8,862 bases of DNA from an uncultured Prevotella sp. (GCA_900551985.1 URYG01000131.1:1-8862); one strand, 5' to 3'; counted from the stretch's first letter, positions 1 through 5,048 are shown. Numbers and translations are program-made. Notes: generated from the sequence alone by a model not told the origin.

Positions 1-22
1 TTTTACAGTAAACTTCTTATAT

Positions 23-1162
23 TTAGAACTTAATCCAGGTCAGCTTCTTCCATATTCCCTCGAAAGGACCATGGGAGTGATACTTGAGCCAGAGGTTGGA
101 GAAGAGACACTGTACTACCACCATGGCGATGCCCACAAAGAAGGCATAGGTGATGCCAAGCTTCGTCTGAAGATTGAAGCCATAATAGGCAAACAGTCCG
201 CAACCGATGATAGACTGGAGGAAATAGTTGGTCAAACTCATCTTACCAAACTGGCGCAGGAACGACAATCCCTTTCTGAACCATTCCTTTCCATACCACA
301 ACAATACGAATCCTGATACTACAAACGAGAGGATGAAGAAGTTGTAGATAGGATAAAGCCAATTGTTCCATGTTTCCATGTGGCGCACATCAGCGATGCC
401 GCCCACGATCAATACCAGGATGGAAACCACCAGCACCTTCTTCCACAAAGCCAGATTGTTGTTCTCATTGTAGAACCAACGCTTTCTGCCCACCAGCATT
501 CCGAGTATGAAGAGGCAGATGGTCTGCGTATGTCTTCCCTTCATCATGCACCAGTAATAAGTAGCCACCTGTCCGTATCGCAGGTTACCATAGGCATTCT
601 CCAGGAAACTGCCGTGCTGATGACCATTGTACATATTTCCATACACCTCTCTCAACGACGACGCATCTACCTGCCATCCCGAAATGAGGGAATAGATTTC
701 TATCGGTTGGATAAAGAGGAAGGCAACCACCCACCAGAGCCATTTGGTAGGAAGATAACTCAATGGGATGAGAACCAGTCCATAGATGGCATAGGAAAAG
801 AGGATGTCGCCATCAAAGAAGGCTGTATTCACGATACCGAGCATTGCCAGCAGGAACATTCGCCAGGCGAATCTACCCGAAAAGCAATTTCCACGCTGCT
901 GCTGGTTATCATTCATGATAAAGAAGCTCAATCCGAAGAGCAGGGCAAAGATGCCATACATCTTTCCCGACAGCAGCAATGCCAGCACATCTGCCATCCA
1001 ATCATCACACCCCAGCGTATAAGCATGCGCTATGCTTCCATCGTACATATTGAAATGCTCCACGGAGTGATAGAGAATAATACCTGCCACTGCCAATCCT
1101 CGCAAGGCATCAGCCACATCAATACGGCTGTTTTTCAATCCTAATGTCTTGTAAAAATTCAT
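23..1162 (-). CDS. DUF418 domain-containing integral membrane protein (YeiB-like)
   Basis: The 379-residue product is very hydrophobic, with about eight to ten predicted membrane segments. The N-terminal block RIDVADALRGLAVAGIILYH (residues 14-33) is the start typical of DUF418/YeiB and related acyltransferase-like membrane proteins. The C-terminal stretch with NYFLQSIIG and the closing GPFEGIWKKLTWI is the usual DUF418 ending, and the length fits the family (about 350-400 residues). It should sit in the cytoplasmic membrane; no substrate is established, so no reaction is assigned. The start is supported by a promoter about 35 nt upstream and an A-rich leader without a Shine-Dalgarno site, as is usual in Bacteroidota. 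The gene is read alone from its own promoter; the phosphatase gene upstream ends in a terminator. Family call firm, function unknown. Confidence 0.9.
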   Translation of the reverse strand: MNFYKTLGLKNSRIDVADALRGLAVAGIILYHSVEHFNMYDGSIAHAYTLGCDDWMADVLALLLSGKMYGIFALLFGLSFFIMNDNQQQRGNCFSGRFAWRMFLLAMLGIVNTAFFDGDILFSYAIYGLVLIPLSYLPTKWLWWVVAFLFIQPIEIYSLISGWQVDASSLREVYGNMYNGHQHGSFLENAYGNLRYGQVATYYWCMMKGRHTQTICLFILGMLVGRKRWFYNENNNLALWKKVLVVSILVLIVGGIADVRHMETWNNWLYPIYNFFILSFVVSGFVLLWYGKEWFRKGLSFLRQFGKMSLTNYFLQSIIGCGLFAYYGFNLQTKLGITYAFFVGIAMVVVQCLFSNLWLKYHSHGPFEGIWKKLTWIKF

Positions 1163-1195
1163 TTTGATATTGTATGTTAGTTATTTATTAGCCCA

Positions 1196-1227
1196 CAAAG
1201 GTATAACATTTTATTGGAAAAAGCGAA
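1196..1227 (-). promoter_or_regulatory. Bacteroidota-type promoter of the DUF418 gene
   Basis: On the minus strand TACCTTTG (1203-1196) matches the -7 consensus TAnnTTTG exactly. A one-mismatch -33 element, TTCG for TTTG (1227-1224), lies 20 nt upstream. Transcription would start near 1189, giving a leader of about 26 nt before the ATG at 1162. The innermost degenerate copy of the repeat array (1211-1223) falls in the spacer between the two elements, so a protein bound there would affect this promoter. Confidence 0.7.
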
Positions 1228-1413
1228 TAAATCAGCCTTTTCCTTAGTTATTCGTCAGAAAAAGAGTTATTCGTCAGAAAAAGTGTGGGAAATTGTCGAT
1301 TATTCGTTAGAAAAAGTGTGGACTTCTACAGATATTCGTTAGAAAAAGTGTGAAGTTCATGCGATTATTCATCAGAAAAAATGCAAATTAACACAATTTT
1401 ATTTAACGAATAA
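1211..1413. repeat. Array of TTATTCGTCAGAAAAAG repeats at 32-33 bp spacing
   Basis: Five copies of a motif of about 19 bp, TTATTCGTYAGAAAAAGTG in plus orientation, start at 1248, 1267, 1300, 1332 and 1365, giving intervals of 19, 33, 32 and 33. The first is cut short (AAAAAGAG) and abuts the second; the last is diverged (TTATTCATCAGAAAAAATG). Sequences between copies are unrelated. A sixth, weaker copy (TTATTGGAAAAAG) lies at 1211-1223 inside the DUF418 promoter. The short inverted element CGAATAA, complementary to the repeat start, occurs at both borders (1224-1230 and 1407-1413). There is no open coding frame. The units are too short and the gaps too small for a CRISPR array. Likely role, by inference: operator sites for a regulator of the DUF418 gene. 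Confidence 0.8.
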
Positions 1414-1448
1414 AAGCTTCGATTCTGACCTTTCCGTCAGAATCGAAG
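1411..1448 (-). terminator. Rho-independent terminator of the HAD phosphatase gene, overlapping its stop codon
   Basis: CTTCGATTCTGAC (1417-1429) pairs perfectly over 13 bp with GTCAGAATCGAAG (1436-1448), leaving a 6-nt loop. Read on the minus strand the hairpin is followed by CTTTTATT. The TGA stop of the phosphatase gene (1439-1437) lies in one arm, so the last codons and the terminator share sequence. It also insulates the downstream DUF418 gene. Confidence 0.85.
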
Positions 1449-2048
1449 TGCAAGCCAATCATCGAACTTCACGTTCTGGAAGGTGTGGATGCCCAGTTTC
1501 TCGGCAGCCTCACAGTTTTCCTTCAGATCATCGATGAAGAGGGTTTCATCGGGATGGATGTTCGCCTGCCTGATTACCTCCTCATAAATGCGGGCATCAG
1601 GTTTTGCCAGATGCATTCTCTGAGAGAGGAAGCAGTGCTCAAAATAATCCTCTACCCCATAGTTCTGATAAGGGAAGAGATACTCCACGCAATAATCCCA
1701 ATGTATATCAATGGTATTGCTCAGGAGGAAGAGGCGATAGCCAGCCTTCTTCAATTGCAGGAGTCGCTCCTTTTTCTCATCAGGAATCACCACCAGCATC
1801 TTGTTGGCTGCATCGATGATGTCTTCATTCGCCACATCAGTCCCTGTCAACTTACGAGCCGCATCACAGAATTCTTCGGTGGTAATCATTCCCACACCCA
1901 GTTTGCTCATCAGCTTCATTCCCTCACTCTGAGGATTCGGATCAACCAACTCCCCCATTCCTATCGCCTTGAAAGCCCCGATGCATCCTTCCGGATTGAG
2001 CTTCACCAAGACATTACCTAAATCGAATATGATATTCTTGTATTGCAT
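1437..2048 (-). CDS. HAD-superfamily phosphatase, subfamily IA (YihX-like)
   Basis: This 203-residue soluble protein carries all four HAD motifs: FDLGNVL with nucleophile Asp9; LFLLSNT with Ser110; Lys149 in LAKPDARIYEE; and the metal-binding pair Asp173-Asp174 in LFIDDLKEN. A Gly in place of the second motif I Asp (DLGN rather than DxDx) is normal for the YihX branch, whose E. coli member dephosphorylates glucose-1-phosphate; the substrate here is not proven. Residues 15-90 form the helical cap. Length is typical (about 200), and the protein is expected to be cytoplasmic. The ATG at 2048 has no Shine-Dalgarno site and lies 10 nt after a small ORF. The likely promoter is at 2294-2325, giving a long leader. 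The family is sure, the substrate inferred. Confidence 0.92.
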   Translation of the reverse strand: MQYKNIIFDLGNVLVKLNPEGCIGAFKAIGMGELVDPNPQSEGMKLMSKLGVGMITTEEFCDAARKLTGTDVANEDIIDAANKMLVVIPDEKKERLLQLKKAGYRLFLLSNTIDIHWDYCVEYLFPYQNYGVEDYFEHCFLSQRMHLAKPDARIYEEVIRQANIHPDETLFIDDLKENCEAAEKLGIHTFQNVKFDDWLALRF

Positions 2049-2058
2049 AATCTAAAAA

Positions 2059-2316
2059 TTATATCTTACTCTCAATGATATCCATTTTCTGCCTATCAGT
2101 CAATTTTATCTTCTCATTTATCTTCTCATTTATCTTCTCATTTATCTTCTCATTTATCTTCTTTCTTGCACGAAGTTTCATAGCTATATAAACATCGTTC
2201 AGTCGATATTCCTCTCCTTCCTGAATGATAAGCCCTTCATCAGTCCGCTGTTGATCACCTCCTAGCTTAGCAAGCCGACTTTTTGCAATAGGGCAAAGGT
2301 ACAGAAAATATTTCAT
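2059..2316 (-). CDS. Small hypothetical ORF or long leader with KINE repeats
   Basis: An open frame of 85 codons ends 10 nt before the phosphatase gene. Its product is charged, and residues 53-70 repeat Lys-Ile-Asn-Glu about 4.5 times, encoded by a 12-bp tandem DNA repeat. I recognise no family. The first ATG (2316) is doubtful: a consensus promoter lies at 2294-2325, so transcription would begin near 2287, after this codon. The only in-frame ATG downstream is at 2181, which would give a 40-residue peptide of mostly Lys, Glu, Ile and Asn. The stretch may instead be an untranslated 240-nt leader of the phosphatase mRNA. Within it are AGGAGGTG (2263-2256) and a 13-codon ORF in another frame (2240-2199). 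Confidence 0.35.
   Translation of the reverse strand: MKYFLYLCPIAKSRLAKLGGDQQRTDEGLIIQEGEEYRLNDVYIAMKLRARKKINEKINEKINEKINEKIKLTDRQKMDIIESKI
2105..2161. repeat. 12-bp tandem repeat (TTTATCTTCTCA)n
   Basis: Four perfect head-to-tail copies of TTTATCTTCTCA (2105-2152) are followed by a 9-bp partial copy. Since 12 is a multiple of three, gain or loss of copies would keep the minus-strand frame, which reads KINE per unit. The identity of the copies points to recent slippage. It lies in the leader or small ORF upstream of the HAD phosphatase gene. Confidence 0.95.
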
Positions 2317-2325
2317 CTAAGCAAA
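2294..2325 (-). promoter_or_regulatory. Bacteroidota-type promoter upstream of the HAD phosphatase gene
   Basis: On the minus strand TTTG (2325-2322), a 20-nt spacer and TACCTTTG (2301-2294) match both the -33 and -7 consensus elements exactly. The predicted start of transcription is near 2287, about 240 nt before the phosphatase ATG, and no better promoter is seen closer. It overlaps the first codons of the small ORF and so argues against that ORF's most upstream start. Confidence 0.75.
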
Positions 2326-2498
2326 TAAAATGAGAAAAACTTATGCTTTTGGGATTCCGAAAGTAGATTATTCCTTCCTTTCTCAAGCTCTTGTATTAGC
2401 CTATCCCCCTTCTCCGTCCAACATTTTGTAAACAATATTCCCAAGAAAGGAAATCTGGCAAAAACACCCGAAAAATGGGGAAAGAAGAGATTGAGAAT

Positions 2499-2576
2499 TT
2501 TTCCTTAAGGGTTTTTATTTTTTTCCTTAAGGGAAAATAGTTTTTTCCTTAAGGGAAAAGTTTTCTTCTCTTAAGA
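2499..2576. repeat. Four CTTAAG motifs at exact 22-bp intervals
   Basis: TTTTTCCTTAAGGG occurs three times, with the CTTAAG core at 2504, 2526 and 2548, and a weaker fourth copy (TTCTCTTAAGATA) has its core at 2570. All intervals are 22 bp. Each core is a small palindrome (CCTTAAGG in the first three) flanked by T-runs and A-runs. The pattern suits four dimeric protein-binding sites on one face of the DNA, roughly two helical turns apart. The nearest promoter is about 180 bp away and faces left, so the target, if any, is unclear. Confidence 0.85.
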
Positions 2577-2593
2577 TATTTTCGAGCCGCGAC

Positions 2594-2648
2594 TAAACTG
2601 TAAACAAAAAGTGGCAATCGGAAACCCAGTTGCCACTTTTTTAGTTTA
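2594..2648 (-). terminator. Hairpin terminator downstream of the broken efflux gene
   Basis: AAAAAGTGGCAA (2606-2617) pairs over 12 bp with TTGCCACTTTTT (2630-2641), with a 12-nt loop. Outside it TAAACT (2594-2599) pairs with AGTTTA (2643-2648), with a 6-nt bulge. The stem has A-runs and T-runs on both sides, so it could work in both directions. Its place 40 nt past the stop of the tolC-type gene makes that gene the natural client. Confidence 0.75.
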
Positions 2649-2686
2649 TTTCTCTTTAGGATAAGGAAGAGAATTATATTTGAACT

Positions 2687-3472
2687 CTATTCCCCCATCA
2701 GTTTCTTATATTCACTCTCATAAATCTTATATTGCGTCTTTGCCTCTATCAGGTTACTCGAAGCTTCCTGCCACTGACTGTGGGCATCGAGAAGATCGGT
2801 GAGGGTAGCCATGGAATTATCAAAACGCAATCGCAGATTCTTCAGGTTGTCGGTGGCTTGCGTCAGTCCACGCTCGGCTGTTTCGATGAGCCGGTAACTA
2901 TCCTGCACATTGAGCAATGCCTGCTGGTTCTGGATGCCGAGCAATCGGGCATTCTTCTGCAAGTCGAGCTGGGCATTCTGCAAGTCAAACTTAGCCTTTC
3001 TGATGCGCTTCGCCTCCTTGCCCCAATGCCACAAAGGCACAGACACGGTTGCCATCAGCATCGGAGCACCACCGGAAATCTCACTCTTGTAGGAGTAACC
3101 CTCCTGCTGACCTTTCATATATGCCCAACCATATTGGGAATACTGGGCAACAAGTGCCACGGTTGGCAGGTAGCCGGCTCGTGCCTTTCTAATCTCCAGT
3201 TCCTTCGCCTTGATGCCCTGCTGCAAGAGCTGGTATTCAGGACGGAAAGTCAAGGAAGTATTGGCTGATACGATGGATGAATCAACAGATGGAGAGGTGA
3301 TAGAAGCCAGATCCTTGTCATCTACATCCAGCTGGGTCTTCAAGCCAAGTCCCAACGATGCACAAAGCGACATGCGGCACAGTTCCACTCCATTTCTTGC
3401 TTTCTTCAGATTATACTCTATTTGCGAACGCTTGGCATCAATACGCAGCAAATCGCTGTTGGTTGGTAAGCC
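2687..3472 (-). pseudogene. TolC-family outer-membrane efflux protein, 5' end missing
   Basis: The frame from about 3472 to the stop encodes 261 residues matching the back part of TolC/OEP outer-membrane factors, the outer channel of RND or ABC export systems. Landmarks are GLPTNSDLLRIDAKRSQIEY near the join (end of the first repeat), RPEYQLLQQGIKAKELEIRK and AGYLPTVALVAQYSQYG (start of the second repeat), MATVSVPLWHWGKEAKRIRK (second barrel strand), and a long helical end with LTDLLDAHSQWQEA. Full-length relatives have about 420-480 residues, so the signal peptide and most of the first half are gone. The frame stays open beyond 3472, but there it only runs antisense to the NUDIX fragment and resembles no TolC sequence. 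No start codon or promoter is seen at the join. No fusion-protein or pump genes are nearby. Confidence 0.85.
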
Positions 3473-3983
3473 TGGTAGAAACAATAGTGATAAGGAGGCA
3501 CAGAGAAAGGATTTTGAATTTGCCGGCTTTAAGGTTCCCGAGAACTTCTGGATGTTCGACCAGTTCATCACAGTGGGTTGCTTCGCATTGACAGAATACT
3601 CCAAGGTAAAGCCTTCGGGAGAATACAATACGGAAGACTGCCAATGGTTCGACATTGACAATCTGCCCGAACTGATGTATGACCATGAGGAAATCATCAG
3701 GCTTGCCGTCAGGTATCTGCCTATCTTCGCCAACTACTGTCCGATAGGCTACAACCTCCTGCCCGAGAAATTCACGCTTCCGGAAATCCAGAGTCTCTAC
3801 GAGACGATGCTGAACAAGAAACTGGATAGCCGCAACTTTGCCAAGCGACTGACATCGCTGGGGATAATCATCAAGCTGGATGAGCAGCGCAAGATCGGTG
3901 CCCACCGCTCACCTTATTTATATAAGTTTAATAAGGAGAGATATGATGAGGTGATCAAGGATGTTAGCAGCATCATTATCTGA
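3473..3983 (+). pseudogene. NUDIX/NrtR-like regulator, 5' half missing
   Basis: About 170 residues remain. They match the back half of Bacteroidota proteins in which a NUDIX fold is joined to a winged-helix domain (NrtR type, regulators or hydrolases acting on ADP-ribose-like nucleotides). Visible parts are the last strands and helix of the NUDIX fold (FITVGCFALTEYSKV, CQWFDIDNLPELMYDHEEII) and the C-terminal winged helix (PIGYNLLPEKFTLPEIQSLY, LDSRNFAKRLTSLGII, HRSPYLYKFNKERYDEV). The NUDIX box (Gx5Ex7REUxEExGU) is absent, so hydrolase activity is lost. The open frame extends upstream only through sequence antisense to the TolC fragment. The exact join is uncertain by some 10 nt. No promoter is visible. 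Confidence 0.85.
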
Positions 3984-4054
3984 TTCTGTTTCAACAAAAT
4001 AATTCCACTATTGCCACGCTACAAGATAGAAATCTGATATCCAGCTATTTAAGT

Positions 4055-4083
4055 GTGGCAATAGGGGTATTTTCTATTGCCAC
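4055..4083 (+). terminator. Hairpin downstream of the NUDIX fragment (possible terminator)
   Basis: GTGGCAATAG (4055-4064) pairs perfectly with CTATTGCCAC (4074-4083) around a 9-nt loop. It lies 72 nt past the NUDIX stop. There is no T-run after it, so it may instead be an inverted pair of the TGCCAC motif seen repeatedly here rather than a true terminator. Confidence 0.4.
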
Positions 4084-4107
4084 TTAATGCCACCTAATGC
4101 CACACTA
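4078..4107. repeat. 10-bp tandem repeat TGCCACYTAA x3
   Basis: TGCCACTTAA, TGCCACCTAA and TGCCACACTA follow each other at 4078, 4088 and 4098, an exact 10-bp period. A further TGCCAC lies at 4012 and an inverted one (GTGGCA) at 4055-4060. The array sits about 75 bp upstream of the -33 element of the DUF6078 promoter. Confidence 0.8.
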
Positions 4108-4111
4108 CGGC

Positions 4112-4195
4112 GAAAAACGGTGATTTTTGAAAGAAAAACACAGACTTTTCGAAGAAAAACAGAAAAAAAGAGAGGAAAAGCTTGCATTTCGATTC
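4112..4195. repeat. 21-bp tandem repeat beginning GAAAAAC, leading into the promoter
   Basis: GAAAAAC begins at 4112, 4133 and 4154, and a weaker GAAAAG at 4175, all 21 bp apart. Units one and two agree over most of their length (GAAAAAC, then GAYTTTT, then GAA or AAA); units three and four keep only the head. The last copy merges with the -33 element (CTTG, 4181-4184). The run of A-tracts at two-turn spacing could bend DNA, or form activator sites, directly upstream of the promoter. Confidence 0.75.
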
Positions 4196-4211
4196 ATTTT
4201 TTGTATCTTTG
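4181..4211 (+). promoter_or_regulatory. Bacteroidota-type promoter of the DUF6078-VapE unit
   Basis: CTTG (4181-4184), a 19-nt spacer and TATCTTTG (4204-4211) match the -33/-7 consensus; the -7 element is perfect. Transcription would start near 4218, giving a leader of about 83 nt before the ATG at 4301. No equally good promoter lies between the two genes, so this one may serve both. Confidence 0.8.
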
Positions 4212-4218
4212 CAACCAA

Positions 4219-4233
4219 CAAGAACAATTCTTG
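4219..4233 (+). promoter_or_regulatory. Small hairpin at the 5' end of the DUF6078 leader
   Basis: CAAGAA (4219-4224) pairs with TTCTTG (4228-4233) across a 3-nt loop, right at the predicted start of the transcript. It could protect the 5' end of the mRNA. A six-pair stem is weak evidence and no riboswitch family is recognised. Confidence 0.35.
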
Positions 4234-4300
4234 CCGATTCCACCTAGAAGCTTACGACTCCTGTGAAACCACTATTTTTCAATCTTAAATACATAATCCA

Positions 4301-4747
4301 ATGACTCAAGCAGATTTAGTAAGAATTTACTTCGCTAAAGGAGACGCTTACAACTCATGGACCTATTGCTTCAACCAGCAATGTCCACTAGCACAGGAAT
4401 GCGCACACTATCTTTCAGTGACCTACAAGAGACCGGAACAGACCTCTGGCTATGCCATCTATCCCGACGCTTATCACGACAACAAGTGCGAACACTTCCT
4501 GCAACTCCGTATGATGAAAATGGCATACGGATTCGAGAACCTTCTGGATGAGCTGAAACGCAAGGATGAAGGAAGCTTCAGATTGCACATGACTTCCTAC
4601 TTCGGAAGCAGCACCTCCTACTATCGCTATAAATTAGGACAAGTTGGTCTCGTTCCCGTACAGCAACAGTACATCCTGCAATGGTGCAAGGGACATGGAT
4701 ACACCAATATGAGATTCGACCGATATACAGAAGAGGTTAACTATTAG
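4301..4747 (+). CDS. DUF6078 family protein
   Basis: This 148-residue protein resembles DUF6078, a Bacteroidales-restricted family of about 150 residues with no known function. Four cysteines near the N-terminus (Cys23, Cys28, Cys34 in YCFNQQCPLAQECAHYL, and Cys63 in NKCEHF) are spaced like a zinc-binding site. The middle (FENLLDELKRKDEGSFRLHM) is helical, and the segment YFGSSTSYYRYKLGQVGLVP followed by QQQYILQWCKGHGY matches the conserved family tail. It has no signal peptide or membrane segment, so it is expected in the cytoplasm. The ATG follows an A/T-rich leader without a Shine-Dalgarno site. It shares its strand with the VapE-like gene, 301 bp downstream across the 22-bp repeats, and probably its promoter. 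Zinc binding and any DNA-related role are inferences. Confidence 0.8.
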   Translation: MTQADLVRIYFAKGDAYNSWTYCFNQQCPLAQECAHYLSVTYKRPEQTSGYAIYPDAYHDNKCEHFLQLRMMKMAYGFENLLDELKRKDEGSFRLHMTSYFGSSTSYYRYKLGQVGLVPVQQQYILQWCKGHGYTNMRFDRYTEEVNY

Positions 4748-4772
4748 CAGCCGGCTATCATGAAAGAAATGT

Positions 4773-4905
4773 ACCCATGAACATGAACACTCATACCCAT
4801 GAACATGAGCATCCGTACCCGTGTACATGAGTATGAATGCCCGAGTACATGAGTATGAGTGCCCGAGACTATGAGTACTTTTGCCCGGAATATCCGGGCA
4901 CTTTT
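4773..4905. repeat. 22-bp tandem repeat array (iteron-like)
   Basis: Six head-to-tail units start at 4773, 4795, 4817, 4839, 4861 and 4883; the first five are 22 bp and the sixth 23 bp. A seventh, more diverged unit starts at 4906. Each starts (A/G)CCC; units one to five share ATGA near the middle (ACATGA in one to four). Neighbouring units are most alike and similarity drifts along the array: one and two open ACCCATGAACATGA, three and four share TACATGAGTATGA, and five and six end in CTTTT. This suggests growth by slippage followed by divergence. A 22-bp unit is not a multiple of three, which argues against coding. Iterons of this size near an initiator or helicase gene mark origins in plasmids and satellites; that role is inferred. 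Confidence 0.85.
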
Positions 4906-4923
4906 GCCCAAGGCTCCGGGCAA
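4882..4923 (+). repeat. Two consecutive GCCC/GGGC hairpins at the end of the array
   Basis: TGCCCGGA (4882-4889) pairs over 8 bp with TCCGGGCA (4893-4900), loop ATA. TTGCCC (4904-4909) pairs with GGGCAA (4918-4923), loop 8 nt. Both arise from units six and seven of the tandem array and are much more GC-rich than the surroundings. The first is followed by CTTTTG, so it might act as a weak terminator or attenuator between DUF6078 and the VapE-like gene, or as a structured part of an origin. Confidence 0.7.
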
Positions 4924-5048
4924 GTCTGGGCAAATGCCTGGAGCAACATACCTAACACCAGAAAACTGATGTTAGAGCCTTGGTTGCAACCCAAAAGCAA
5001 CGCTATCTGTAATCACAAGTAACACCCTTTCAATATTTTAGCAGAAGT

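Larger units (their letters stand above)
2317..2686. other. 370-bp intergenic region without a convincing gene
   Basis: The region is AT-rich and lies between the phosphatase leader and the end of the broken tolC-type gene. From left to right it holds the -33 element of the phosphatase promoter, a 33-codon plus-strand frame at 2330-2431 with no promoter or recognisable product, an A-rich stretch, four CTTAAG motifs at 22-bp spacing (2503-2576) and a hairpin terminator (2594-2648). I see no other gene. Confidence 0.7.
3984..4300. other. 317-bp intergenic region with phased repeats, promoter and leader
   Basis: No gene is seen between the NUDIX fragment and the DUF6078 gene. The region holds scattered TGCCAC motifs (first at 4012), a hairpin at 4055-4083, a 10-bp tandem repeat, a 21-bp tandem repeat, a promoter at 4181-4211 and an approximately 83-nt leader with a small hairpin. 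Confidence 0.75.
4748..5048. other. 301-bp intercistronic region: tandem repeats and hairpins
   Basis: Between the DUF6078 stop and the VapE ATG lie the 22-bp tandem array (4773-4905), two GC-rich hairpins (4882-4923) and a perfect 10-bp palindrome GGTTGCAACC (4982-4991). A 61-codon plus-strand frame at 4837-5022 runs through the repeats but shows no family signature. TACTTTTG (4876-4883) fits a -7 element, but no -33 element precedes it. Confidence 0.7.

Noticed and set aside
380..1144. 254-codon plus-strand frame inside the DUF418 gene
   Set aside because: It is rich in His, Ser and Gln with no recognisable motifs and is fully antisense to a well-supported membrane protein gene.
1248..1385. 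Possible CRISPR array in the TTATTCGTYAGAAAAAG repeats
   Set aside because: Repeats are about 19 bp with gaps of 11-14 bp, the copies differ from each other, and no cas gene is present; CRISPR arrays have longer, near-identical repeats and longer spacers.
2330..2431. 33-codon plus-strand ORF beginning MRKTYAFGIPK
   Set aside because: It has no promoter, no recognisable family and ends by chance in an AT-rich intergenic region; not enough to call a gene.
3210..3472. Upstream extension of the NUDIX frame to an ATG at 3210
   Set aside because: This part lies antisense to the TolC-type gene and shows no NUDIX sequence; the NUDIX box is missing from it.
3473..3733. Extension of the TolC-type frame to an ATG at 3733 (348 codons)
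   Set aside because: The extra residues are the antisense of the NUDIX fragment and resemble no outer-membrane protein; no promoter precedes that ATG.
4876..4883. TACTTTTG as a promoter for the VapE-like gene
   Set aside because: It fits the -7 pattern but lies in a repeat unit and no TTTG-like -33 element is found 19-21 nt upstream; kept only as a weak possibility.
4634..4933. 99-codon minus-strand frame overlapping the DUF6078 gene and the repeats
   Set aside because: It overlaps the end of a supported gene antisense, and its Cys/His/Ser-rich sequence simply reflects the repeats.
4837..5022. 61-codon plus-strand ORF through the 22-bp repeats
   Set aside because: The repeat length is not a multiple of three, so the frame does not follow the repeats, and the product shows no domain or periodicity of its own.
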